Source of the DNA: Planctomycetota bacterium
GTDB lineage: Bacteria; Planctomycetota; Phycisphaerae; UBA1845
DNA length: 64,000 nt
Assembly (NCBI GenBank): GCA_024276605.1
Contig: JAJRWX010000033.1
Coordinates: 1-64,000 of the forward strand
Reading direction: 5' to 3'
In this document: piece after piece, positions 29,142 through 37,706 of the stretch
Position numbering within the stretch: the first letter of the stretch is position 1
Layout: every line of letters begins with the position of its first letter
The notes under the pieces: generated by a model
Database searches by the model: none
Told to the model about the DNA's origin: nothing
What the model saw: only the letters and a program-made list of their open reading frames with translations
Translations under genes and position numbers: made by a program

Positions 29142-30371
29142 GTGAAAAATCTCACGAATGGGTATAATAACGGCATGTCAACAGAATTTGAAAACATGAA
29201 GGCGTATATTGCGTTTGGCGAAACTGATGTGACGCATATCCGAGCACTGGCTGAGGAACTAAGTTCCGCCGTACCGGATATTGTGGCACGCTTCTACGAA
29301 GCGATCACGCAGCACGATGAACTGAACGCCTTTTTCTCCGGTGGAGCAACGCAACTGGCACACCAACGAACTTTACTCACCAGTTGGCTTTCAGAACTGT
29401 TCAGTGGTCCGTATGACGATTCCTATTACCAAAAAAGACGTCGAATAGGCGAAGCTCATGTTCGTGTAGGCCTTGAACAACGACACATGTTTCTGGGCAT
29501 CGAACTCATCTGGCAAGGTATTATTCGCAATCTGATCAGCCCGGCTTCAACTACCACACGAACTCAACTCACCTCGCTGCACAAACTATTGATGCTTGAT
29601 CTTTCCGTGATCCTGGAAAGTTACAAGGAGCATTACACCGCGCGCGTCCAAGAAGATGCACGGGCCACCATAGAAGAAAAACTCACACGGGCTGAGCACT
29701 TGGCGGAAATAGGTCAACTGGCAGCCGCCCTGGCCCATGAAATCAAAAATCCTCTGGCCGGTATTAGTGGTGCCATTCAAATCATTCGAGAGGGCATGGC
29801 TGAAAACGACGAACATCGGCCCATTATCACGGAGATCCTCGGTCAGATTCATCGACTCGACGCCACAGTGAAAGATTTGCTTCAATACGCGCGTCCCGTA
29901 CCACCCCGATTACATTCCATTCGCTTACACGAAGTTGTCGACCGTGTGCTTTCGATCTTGCGGGCCGAGCCTGCGGTTAAACGTGTGCGCATCCGGTATA
30001 ATCCTCCATCCCAGGGTGTTGTACTACAGGCCGACGAAGCAAAGATCGAACAATTGTTGATTAACCTTATCTTAAACGCCGCCCACGCCTCCGAAGAGAG
30101 TGGTATTGTTGATGTGGAAACCTCCTCGAACAATGGTGACGTTTTACTTTGCATTCACGATGTTGGTGAAGGCATGACGGAAGAAGTTCGAAACCGAGCG
30201 CTCGAAGCGTTCTATACGACGAAAGCGCGCGGTACGGGACTTGGTTTACCGATTTGTCGACGTATCGTTGAACAACACGGCGGCACAATCAGCCTGGATA
30301 GTCAAGTAGGTCAAGGCACAACCGTGACAGTCACCCTACCGGTGACCGCCGGTGACCAAACAAGTACATAA
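29142..30371 (+). CDS. globin-coupled sensor histidine kinase
   Basis: 409 residues (398 if ATG 29175 is the start). The N-terminal about 160 residues match protoglobin/globin-coupled sensors: RRRIGEAHVRVGLEQRHMFL carries the expected proximal haem His (about residue 106) in the RIG.xH.R.GL context. The kinase core follows: H-box LAHEIKNPLAGI, N-box LINLILNAAHA, G1 DVGEGM and G2 GTGLGLPICRR. There is no TM helix, so this is a cytosolic gas or redox sensor (O2, NO or CO) if haem is bound. The NtrC-type regulator gene starts 10 bp downstream, so they form a two-component pair. The start codon is uncertain because neither has a clear Shine-Dalgarno. Confidence 0.88.
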   Translation: MKNLTNGYNNGMSTEFENMKAYIAFGETDVTHIRALAEELSSAVPDIVARFYEAITQHDELNAFFSGGATQLAHQRTLLTSWLSELFSGPYDDSYYQKRRRIGEAHVRVGLEQRHMFLGIELIWQGIIRNLISPASTTTRTQLTSLHKLLMLDLSVILESYKEHYTARVQEDARATIEEKLTRAEHLAEIGQLAAALAHEIKNPLAGISGAIQIIREGMAENDEHRPIITEILGQIHRLDATVKDLLQYARPVPPRLHSIRLHEVVDRVLSILRAEPAVKRVRIRYNPPSQGVVLQADEAKIEQLLINLILNAAHASEESGIVDVETSSNNGDVLLCIHDVGEGMTEEVRNRALEAFYTTKARGTGLGLPICRRIVEQHGGTISLDSQVGQGTTVTVTLPVTAGDQTST

Positions 30372-30381
30372 AGGATGATGC

Positions 30382-31743
30382 ATGAGCGTACGTATTCTTA
30401 TTATCGAAGACGAAAAACTCATTCGTTGGTCTTTGCGACAAAAATTTGAGGGACGCAAATTCAACGTAACCGAGGTCGAATGTGGCAGCGAGGCTATCGA
30501 AGCGCTTGAGCAGGGCATGTTCGACCTGATTATGCTCGATTACAAACTGCCGGACATGACCGGATTGGATATTCTTTCAAGCATACGGGAAAACGACAAA
30601 GACGTCGTTGTCATCATGATGACTGCGTATTCGAGTATTGAAAGCGCGGTCGATGCCATGAAGCTCGGCGCGTACGACTACATCACCAAACCATTCGATA
30701 TGAATCAGCTATTGCGTACCGTCGATAAAGCGTTGGAAACAACAAAACTACGACGGGAAGTGCGCGAATTGCGTAGACACGTCGCCCACGATTACGGCGT
30801 CGATTGCATTATTGGACAAGACGCATGTATGGTCGAGTTGTTCGACATCATCCATCGCGTGGCGGAAAGTGGGGCGTCTACGGTATTTTTACGCGGAGAA
30901 TCCGGAACCGGCAAAGACCTCGTAGCCCGCGTGGTCCATTATAGCTCCGACCGCGCACCGAAACCATTCATGAACATCACTTGCACGGCACTATCTGAAA
31001 CACTGCTTGAGAGTGAACTATTTGGCCATGAACGAGGCGCGTTCACCGATGCCAAGACCCAAAAGAAAGGATTGTTCGAATTAGCTGACGGCGGCACGAT
31101 TTTTCTCGATGAGGTCGGCGATATGCCACCCAATTTGCAGGCCAAATTACTGCGATTTCTTGAAGACCGTATGTTCAGGCGCGTCGGCGGATCGCAGGAA
31201 ATCACGGTCGATGTACGTATTATCGCCGCGACCAATCGCGATATAGAAAAAGCAATCCAAGAAGGTCACTTCCGTAGCGACCTTCTCTTCCGTCTCAACG
31301 TCATTTCCATCAACTTACCGCCACTTCGCGAGCGCGGCAACGACATCACATTGCTGACACATTACTTCGTGGATCGTTTCGTAAAGGAATTTCGCAAACC
31401 CATCACGCAAGTCGCCAAGGAAGCGATAACCAAACTCAAAGCCTACGCTTGGCCGGGTAACGTGCGCGAACTTCGTAACGTGCTTGAACGAGCCGTTCTG
31501 CTTTCCAAAGGAGATTCGATTCAAGCCAATGACATCGTGCTGGGACGCATCGAAACCCCTAAAACAATAGAGCAAACCGGCATTACACTACCCGACCAAG
31601 GTATCGACTTGCACGACTTGGAGAGTCAACTCATACGCCAAGCCCTCGCTCGCACCAACAACAACCAGACAAAAGCCGCCAAACTTCTGCATTTAAGTCG
31701 CGACGCATTCCGCTATCGTCTCGAAAAACTTGGGATTTTGTAG
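30382..31743 (+). CDS. sigma-54-dependent NtrC-family response regulator
   Basis: 453 residues. The receiver domain (1-120) has IIEDE, the phospho-acceptor Asp53 in MLDYKLPDM, and Lys in ITKPF. The AAA+ domain has Walker A GESGTGKD near 172, Walker B GGTIFLDEVGDMP, and the arginine-rich end NVRELRNVLERAV. A Fis-type helix-turn-helix sits at about 415-453 (TKAAKLLHLSRDAFRYRLEKLGIL). The sigma-54 contact loop, normally GAFTGA, reads GAFTDA near residue 219. It is paired with the globin kinase and should activate sigma-54 promoters under the same signal. It converges on murJ with 13 bp between. Confidence 0.93.
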   Translation: MSVRILIIEDEKLIRWSLRQKFEGRKFNVTEVECGSEAIEALEQGMFDLIMLDYKLPDMTGLDILSSIRENDKDVVVIMMTAYSSIESAVDAMKLGAYDYITKPFDMNQLLRTVDKALETTKLRREVRELRRHVAHDYGVDCIIGQDACMVELFDIIHRVAESGASTVFLRGESGTGKDLVARVVHYSSDRAPKPFMNITCTALSETLLESELFGHERGAFTDAKTQKKGLFELADGGTIFLDEVGDMPPNLQAKLLRFLEDRMFRRVGGSQEITVDVRIIAATNRDIEKAIQEGHFRSDLLFRLNVISINLPPLRERGNDITLLTHYFVDRFVKEFRKPITQVAKEAITKLKAYAWPGNVRELRNVLERAVLLSKGDSIQANDIVLGRIETPKTIEQTGITLPDQGIDLHDLESQLIRQALARTNNNQTKAAKLLHLSRDAFRYRLEKLGIL

Positions 31744-31756
31744 AAAAGTGAAAACA

Positions 31757-33304
31757 TCATGTATCGAACTGCCGGGATACGATCAGCCGCCACGCGCCCA
31801 GACCCAACCATTGCGAGGCAACACCATAGACGACCATACCCACCACAACTTCGACTACCAAACGGAGTATGGGACGCACGCCCGGGGGTTCAATGGGTAG
31901 AAGATAATCAGCCAAAAGTACCGCTCCCCCCATCAGCGCACTAGCGATAACGACACGCAGAAAAGATGTTAGCAGGCTAAAAAACGACAAGCTCCGGTAG
32001 CGCGAGGATAATAGCACGCTCAACCACACAACCTGTCCAGCGGCACAGACCGCCGTCGATAAAGCAAGACCTCTCTCTTCCAGCGGGAATACGAGTATCA
32101 GGTTCAGCGTCAAATTGATAAGAACCATCGTGCCCGCGATGCGTGCTGGGGTTCTACTATCGTGAGTCGCATAAAACGCCCTGACTAAAATGTGTTGTGC
32201 GAAGTACGGTACCAAGCCAAGGACATAAAACTGCAGCGTTCCGCCTACACGCAATGTTGCTTGTTCATCAAATTGCTGTCCTTGATATAGCGTAGCTACC
32301 AACGGTATCGCCACGAGCCAAAGACCAACCGAGGCTGGGATGGCGATGATAAAACCCGCCCGCAACCCGCGCCCTACAAGATGGACAACTTGATCCCATT
32401 TTTGTTGGGCGGCATACTTCGACAACGATGGGAACACCGCCGTGGCAATAGCGATACCAAATACCCCTAGCGGTAACTGGTAAAGGTATTGCGCATAACC
32501 CAACACCGCAGGGCCTACCTGCTCACCATCCTGCACAATAAACAGATAGGCAATGATGTAATCCATCGCCGAATTAATCTGCACGGCGGATAATCCTAAG
32601 ACCATCGGCGACATCAACGTAAAAACGTTACGGACCTTTGGGCATAGCAGCGGTCTCTGCACGCGCGGAAAAAAACGTACCCACCACAGGGCCAATCCCA
32701 TCACCACCAGTTGTGCGAATCCTCCCAGTAGTACGCCATAACAAACCACTTTCAACAGCGACGTGCCGGTTAGACCTAAACCGTACCCCCCCCATAGGGT
32801 GGCTGTAATGACGAAGACGTTAAGTAATACCGGCACGACAGCCGGCGCAGCAAAGTAACCCCGAACGTTGAGTACACCCCCGGCTACCGCTACGGTGCAA
32901 ATGATGGGCATATAGGGGATTAGAAGTATGGCAAAAGGAACAGAAGGATCATCCGTTACCTGTTGAACAACCCACAACACCAACCCAATAGCCATCGCTG
33001 CCAGAGTCAACCCCATCAACAGAAGACTAAGCACTGAACCGACAAATCGTCTGGCTGCGACTTCACCCTCCTTCTCAATGGATTCCGTAAGCACGGGAAT
33101 AGTCGCGGCGGATAGTGCCCCTTCGCCGAATAACCTGCGGGCGAGGTTGGGCAACATAAACGCGACGCGAAATGCGGAATATTCGCCGGATGTTCCTAAT
33201 AGCCGACTGAATGCCAGTTCCCGCAATAGACCCATCGCGCGGGACAGAAGCGTTAACGCAGCTATGGTTCCGGCTGATCTAAGCTCTCGCTGTGCAGGTG
33301 GCAT
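31757..33304 (-). CDS. murJ: lipid II flippase MurJ (MviN)
   Basis: 515 residues with about 14 TM helices, the normal size. The N-terminus has the family pattern TLLSRAMGLLRELAFSRLLG followed by SAFRVAFMLPNLARRLFGEGALSAATIPV, including the conserved Arg residues of the central cavity. It exports lipid II for peptidoglycan synthesis. Its presence supports a peptidoglycan wall, as now accepted for planctomycetes. Single gene, convergent with the NtrC-type regulator. Confidence 0.95.
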   Translation of the reverse strand: MPPAQRELRSAGTIAALTLLSRAMGLLRELAFSRLLGTSGEYSAFRVAFMLPNLARRLFGEGALSAATIPVLTESIEKEGEVAARRFVGSVLSLLLMGLTLAAMAIGLVLWVVQQVTDDPSVPFAILLIPYMPIICTVAVAGGVLNVRGYFAAPAVVPVLLNVFVITATLWGGYGLGLTGTSLLKVVCYGVLLGGFAQLVVMGLALWWVRFFPRVQRPLLCPKVRNVFTLMSPMVLGLSAVQINSAMDYIIAYLFIVQDGEQVGPAVLGYAQYLYQLPLGVFGIAIATAVFPSLSKYAAQQKWDQVVHLVGRGLRAGFIIAIPASVGLWLVAIPLVATLYQGQQFDEQATLRVGGTLQFYVLGLVPYFAQHILVRAFYATHDSRTPARIAGTMVLINLTLNLILVFPLEERGLALSTAVCAAGQVVWLSVLLSSRYRSLSFFSLLTSFLRVVIASALMGGAVLLADYLLPIEPPGVRPILRLVVEVVVGMVVYGVASQWLGLGAWRLIVSRQFDT

Positions 33305-33902
33305 TATCTAAGCACGCTATCCTGCGCTCACCATCCCCGCAAGGGAATATCATGAGGTGATCGGTCGAATTAAGCCAACATCGCATGAGTGGGGCGGTCT
33401 TCAATGCTGTTGACTTAACGCGGTGGGTCGTAGCGCAGGCTTCTAGCCTGCTTTATGATCGCGGACTGAGCAGGCAAGATGCCTGCGGTACAAACCTAAG
33501 TCAACGGCATTGGGGCGGTCTTTGGCCATGTTGGACCCCGTTCCCAGTTGGTTGCGTTTCGTTTTCTCACGAGGGAGATCTACCGGTTTCACACCGACAC
33601 CTAAGGGTATGTAGCCGAAGTCCGGGGTTGGATCGCTATACTTTTCCTAAATTCGCATAAAAAGTTATTGACAAATGGAGTTAAGAAGTTACCAAAGCTA
33701 CTGCCTGGGTTGGCAAATGTTGTGCTGGACAGTATGGGAATGGTTTTTTGCGGTTTGCGACAAAGACCCATTGTATCTCAAAGCACGTGAACCTGAGGTT
33801 TTTTATCGCGAACGCCCGGCTGGTCGGGATTGAAGTCGTTCGCCGCTCAATTTGATGAGCACAGAAAATGAATGGATCTAAACGAAATGGGAGATTCAGC
33901 TG
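33305..33902. other. intergenic region with a mobile-like palindromic element
   Basis: 598 bp between murJ (leftward) and fdxA (rightward). It contains the element at 33391-33522 described separately. The rest, 33523-33902, is AT-richer close to fdxA and should hold its promoter. No gene seen. Confidence 0.45.
33391..33522. repeat. MITE-like element with inverted ends and flanking 11-bp direct repeats
   Basis: Inverted ends CAATGCTGTTGACTTA (33402-33417) and TAAGTCAACGGCATTG (33497-33512) match with one difference. Inside are two small hairpins of opposite sense, GCAGGC-TTCTA-GCCTGC and GCAGGC-AAGAT-GCCTGC. The element is bracketed by direct repeats GGGGCGGTCTT at 33391-33401 and 33512-33522 (the second shares one base with the inverted end). 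That is what an insertion with target duplication would leave, though this is an inference. Confidence 0.65.
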
Positions 33903-34241
33903 ATGGCACATATAGTTGCTGAGCCTTGTATCAATTGCAAATACACCGATTGCGTCGCCGTTTGCCCGGTGGACTGCTTTCATGAGGGTGTCAATTTTCT
34001 AGCGATCGATCCGGAAACGTGCATCGATTGCGGACTATGTCCGCCGGAATGTCCAACGACGGCTATTTTCGCAGAAGAAGACCTGCCGGACCAATGGAGT
34101 AATTACATCGAACTCAACGCCAAATATGCAAGCGATTGGCCTGTCATCGACGCGCAAAAAGAGCCTATGACCGGGGCTGATGATGCCGCCAAGGATGAAG
34201 ACAAGCTCGATCAGTTGGATCAAAACGGCTTCGCCGGCTAA
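33903..34241 (+). CDS. fdxA: seven-iron ferredoxin FdxA
   Basis: 112 residues. [26 protein letters not shown] gives the 3Fe-4S site with its Cys ligands, and [16 protein letters not shown] gives the 4Fe-4S site, the arrangement of 3Fe-4S/4Fe-4S FdxA ferredoxins. The acidic C-terminal tail ([15 protein letters not shown]) is a family trait. A soluble low-potential electron carrier; its redox partners cannot be read from the neighbourhood. It is a single-gene unit before the tRNA. Confidence 0.93.
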   Translation: MAHIVAEPCINCKYTDCVAVCPVDCFHEGVNFLAIDPETCIDCGLCPPECPTTAIFAEEDLPDQWSNYIELNAKYASDWPVIDAQKEPMTGADDAAKDEDKLDQLDQNGFAG

Positions 34242-34476
34242 GAGCGTACCCCACTGTTAGTGTCTGCATGGCTAAGCACCTGTACAGGCATATGCTACCC
34301 AATTATGACCACAAGTCGTAACGCGGGGTTACGTTGCGCAGTCGATATAATCGGACGTGCATATCACTTGACGATGTTCATCTGATAAGCTAAAAGTTCC
34401 GCTCTGCGAGTGTGTTTGAGAAGTGCTGGAAGTGTATCACAGTTACGTATGGTCAGCATAAGCTGTCTAACAAACT

Positions 34477-34550
<74 letters not shown>

Positions 34551-34836
34551 TTTTCCTCTTTCCACACCGAATATCCCTTCAGGTGTATTATACACTTTCA
34601 TTGATAACGGGAGGCAGCCTGTCAGCCTGCCGGTGATGGATGAAATATAAAACCCCTTAGGGCTAGTCCCTGGTGGTCCAGCAAGATCATGGCCTGCCAC
34701 ACCACGCCATCTTATCACCCGCTCGACGTTGACTACTGGCCTAGGGACCATTACGTATTGCAAAACGTGCTAACGACGTCTAGTATGGATGTTCAGCGCG
34801 TCATTTTGGGTAAGTTTTTGTAACGGGAGGTGAATC
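34551..34836. other. intergenic region before metK
   Basis: 286 bp. Contains a short palindrome GGCAGCCTGTCAGCCTGCC near 34612-34630. I looked for a SAM riboswitch in the leader and saw none of the usual conserved pieces. The minus frame 34488-34763 is antisense to the tRNA and is not a gene. Confidence 0.4.
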
Positions 34837-36084
34837 GTGTCACAATCGTCGCCGCAGCAATCCTATCTCTTTACGTCTGAGTCCGTATCCATGGGACATC
34901 CGGACAAAGTTTCGGACCAGGTGTCCGATGCGATTCTAGACAGCCTGCTCGAACACGACCCGCTCGCCCGCGTGGCTGTAGAGACGCTAGTCACGACCGA
35001 CTATTGCATGGTCGCTGGTGAGGTGACGGTTCACAATGACGACGCGAGAAAAGCGCTGGATAACGTAGAACAGACTGCCCGTGAGGCATTGCTTCGTATC
35101 GGCTACACATCTGATGATATTGGATTTAATGGTAGCACATGCGCATTCGTATCACGTATCCACCCTCAATCTGAGGACATCAGTCTGGGTGTTACCCAAG
35201 GTGCAGGTCTGCACGACGAACAGGGGGCTGGCGATCAGGGCTTGATGTTCGGTTTTGCCTGTGATGAAACCAAACAACTCATGCCCTTACCCATTCACTT
35301 GTCCCACCGCCTGGTTGAATACCTGGCGGAAATGCGCGAAACGGGTGAAATCAAATGGCTATACCCTGACGCGAAATCGCAGGTAACTGTAGCTTATGAA
35401 GGCGGCGTACCTGTTGGGTTGCACACGATTGTCATTTCCACCCAGCACTCCGCCGATGTGGTGGACCCGGCAACGAATCACTTAAGTCAACAAGCTCAAA
35501 ACGAAATCATCAACAAAGTTGTCAAACCCGTGATTCAACGAGAGTGCCCACAGTTAGGTGATAACAATGTCATTTACCATATCAATCCAACTGGAAAATT
35601 CGTCATTGGTGGACCACACGGTGATTGCGGATTAACGGGTAGAAAAATCATCGTTGACACATACGGCGGTCGTGGTCGTCATGGCGGCGGCGCTTTTTCC
35701 GGTAAAGACCCTTCCAAAGTAGATCGCTCTGCTGCCTATATGGCCCGCCATGTAGCCAAGAACATCGTCGCCTCGGGATTGGCCAAGGAGTGCGAGGTGC
35801 AGCTGGCTTATGCCATCGGTGTGGCTGAGCCGGTGAGCGTTTTCATCAACACCTTTGGTACCAGCGAACTTAACGAGCAGGATTTGGCAAACATTGTACG
35901 AGCCATTTTCCCACTCACGCCGGCTGAAATTATTACCTATCTGAACTTACGCCGACCGGTATTCTCTGAAACCGCACGCCATGGTCATTTTGGCCGAGAT
36001 GGTGCAAACTTTACATGGGAACAAACCAATCGCGTCAATGAGCTGTGTGAAGCTGCCCGACAACTTCAGGTGGCTCCGTCCTAG
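34837..36084 (+). CDS. metK: S-adenosylmethionine synthase
   Basis: 415 residues, full length. Family marks: ESVSMGHPDKVSDQVSDAILD (Mg and ATP binding His/Asp), GAGDQGLMFGFACDET, the P-loop GGRGRHGGGAFSGKDPSKVDRSA, and the C-terminal GHFGRDG. It forms SAM from methionine and ATP in the cytosol. The GTG start is fixed by GGGAGGTG about 4 nt upstream. It ends in TAG, and the palindromic element A2 begins 5 bp later, so a readthrough product would not be conserved and TAG is a true stop here. Confidence 0.97.
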   Translation: MSQSSPQQSYLFTSESVSMGHPDKVSDQVSDAILDSLLEHDPLARVAVETLVTTDYCMVAGEVTVHNDDARKALDNVEQTAREALLRIGYTSDDIGFNGSTCAFVSRIHPQSEDISLGVTQGAGLHDEQGAGDQGLMFGFACDETKQLMPLPIHLSHRLVEYLAEMRETGEIKWLYPDAKSQVTVAYEGGVPVGLHTIVISTQHSADVVDPATNHLSQQAQNEIINKVVKPVIQRECPQLGDNNVIYHINPTGKFVIGGPHGDCGLTGRKIIVDTYGGRGRHGGGAFSGKDPSKVDRSAAYMARHVAKNIVASGLAKECEVQLAYAIGVAEPVSVFINTFGTSELNEQDLANIVRAIFPLTPAEIITYLNLRRPVFSETARHGHFGRDGANFTWEQTNRVNELCEAARQLQVAPS

Positions 36085-36089
36085 TGTTT

Positions 36090-36250
36090 TGTCACAGCTA
36101 AGAATTCGGGTGGCATGGGTAAGTCCCGATGTATCCCGATGTAAAGTCGGGATACATCGGGACTTACCCGTGTAGTTCCGGAGGCCGACACGGGCAAAAA
36201 AAAACGTTGCCCATGCCACCCTGGATGAACCCGAACATTAAGCCGTGACA
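36090..36250 (+). repeat. 161-bp MITE-like palindromic element, copy A2
   Basis: Same length, ends and internal arms as A1 (1796-1956), with few differences. TGTCACAGCT opens it and AGCCGTGACA closes it. The apical loop of the long hairpin is inverted relative to A1 (GATGTAAAGTC instead of GACTTTACGTC). It starts 5 bp after the metK stop. Confidence 0.88.
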
Positions 36251-36278
36251 CTTCCGGCGGCTTCAGGACCATCCCTCG

Positions 36279-36527
36279 TTGCAGCCTGAAGGGCTGATCG
36301 ATAGTAGCCGTGGGCAAGTCCACCGCAGGCGGACGCCGCCCACGGTAAACCCAACATGCGTTCCATTCGACCCTGCAGGGGTCGCACAAGCGCCACGTCG
36401 CGCACCTCTCGCGGAATAGACGACCCATTCAGGGTCGAGCGTCTTGGTGTTGGAGCAATCCGGTGGCGGCGTCCACCTGAGGCGGGCTTGCCACCGGCTA
36501 CTCCAGAGCAGGCCTTCAGCCTGCAAC
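36279..36527. repeat. two facing palindromic repeats (family D) forming a 250-bp inverted repeat
   Basis: The left arm, from GTTGCAGCCTGAAGG through the hairpin TAGCCGTGGGCAAGTCCACC, matches the right arm read backward (GTTGCAGGCTGAAGG, TAGCCGGTGGCAAGCCCGCC). Each arm carries its own hairpin, and several differences between them preserve pairing. Two more small palindromes (CGACCC-TGCAG-GGGTCG and CGACCC-ATTCA-GGGTCG) sit between. No coding capacity. Confidence 0.7.
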
Positions 36528-36713
36528 AACTGCCACCGATTCCGTCACGGACCCGACAAGCACAACCCATACCTGGCCTACTGGGCGACACACAGCACCT
36601 AGTATATCATACGGTACGATCGGGCGATAACATAAGACTCCGGCTAAGGGTGCTAATAAAGCCGGTGATTGGCAGATGGAATTGATGAGCTATATAGAAT
36701 ACGGAGAACGGAC

Positions 36714-37472
36714 ATGCAGATTATGAGTAGAACCATCCTCGTTGCTTCGCTTGTAACAAGTGTTATGTGTGGTAGCACTAACGCAACGCCGGTACCGACA
36801 TTTTCCTTGGAAGCGGCGGCCATAAACGACGTGCCCCTTCCGCAGGGCACTGCCACTTCCATAGAAGTTCTGCCTGGTGATCGATTAATGCTTGAAGTGT
36901 ACATCCGCGATTGGTCGCCGAACGGTCAAAAGCTCATCGCCTGTCAGGCACAAATCAATCCAGCTAGTTTTAGCAGTGGAAAGAAGGGTTTTATCGAGCC
37001 TTTCGGGTATAATGCCGCCAGGTTAGCAGGCACGGACAACCCGACACAGTGCTTTATTGATCAGAAACACCCCAAATATATTTTCCAAGACAAGGTCACC
37101 ATCCCCGTTACGGATACACGATCGGAAGGATACCGCTGGCTAAGTGCACTCATCAACATGCAAGGCCCCCAATCAAAACAGGACGGGGCCAAGTATTACA
37201 TGGGATCTATACACATGCTGGTATCGGGGAATGCCCAAGGACAATTTGCACTATCACTGATTGACAGCAAGGACTCTTGTCAAATTTTAGAAACTAGCGG
37301 TGCGCAAATTATGCCGTTTCATGTTGAATCGTTGCAAGTGTCTGTACGAAAAGCGTCTCGTGTACAAGCGATGCGCCGTCTGATCGACCTATCCAATCAA
37401 CCAGTGGGTAGCCTCGACCTGTTGCCGGGAGAAGGAAGCGTGACCAATCTGTTGGCACGCAGCTCACCATAG
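36714..37472 (+). CDS. secreted protein of unknown function, weakly cohesin-like
   Basis: 252 residues from ATG 36714, chosen because CGGAGAAC precedes it and a clean signal peptide follows (MQIMSRTILVASLVTSVMCG...ATPVP). Residues about 40-210 have a beta-rich pattern: TSIEVLPGDRLMLEVYIRDW near the start and QFALSLIDSKDSC near the end. The PGD.L.LEV segment recalls the first strand of cohesin-like domains and the same place in the protein at 21998-22591. The C-terminal 45 residues are polar and end without a sorting signal. I cannot assign a family with confidence. Confidence 0.6.
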   Translation: MQIMSRTILVASLVTSVMCGSTNATPVPTFSLEAAAINDVPLPQGTATSIEVLPGDRLMLEVYIRDWSPNGQKLIACQAQINPASFSSGKKGFIEPFGYNAARLAGTDNPTQCFIDQKHPKYIFQDKVTIPVTDTRSEGYRWLSALINMQGPQSKQDGAKYYMGSIHMLVSGNAQGQFALSLIDSKDSCQILETSGAQIMPFHVESLQVSVRKASRVQAMRRLIDLSNQPVGSLDLLPGEGSVTNLLARSSP

Positions 37473-37500
37473 CCCCCCACATGCAAGCATCCAGCCCTCT

Positions 37501-37530
37501 GTCGTTCCCGCAAAGGCGGGAACCCAGTGC
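37501..37530 (+). repeat. short REP palindrome, family C
   Basis: GTCGTTCCCGC-AAAG-GCGGGAACCCAG, the same motif as the pair at 19148-19230. It lies just after the secreted-protein gene and before the B3 palindrome. Confidence 0.6.
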
Positions 37531-37580
37531 CATTGAGTATGCACACCACGCCGCTACCGGATCTTGTCTCGATAAAACAA

Positions 37581-37650
37581 CGCAAGTGTCACTGTCATAG
37601 CACACAATATCCGTCCCCCACCCTTTGCCAGTAGGCAAAGGATGGGGCAC
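37581..37650 (+). repeat. REP palindrome family B, copy B3 with conserved left flank
   Basis: CCCACCCTTTGCC-AGTA-GGCAAAGGATGGGG with a 33-bp left flank (CGCAAGTGTCACTGTCATAG onward) shared with B2 at 21908. It sits between convergent genes. Confidence 0.75.
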
Positions 37651-37706
37651 CCGCGCCTATCTCGTTTCGAGGCGCGTGATACGATCATACGCTCAATAAA
37701 AACCGG

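Noticed and set aside
34551..34836. SAM riboswitch before metK
   Set aside because: No conserved riboswitch core could be recognised by eye; a covariance search would decide.
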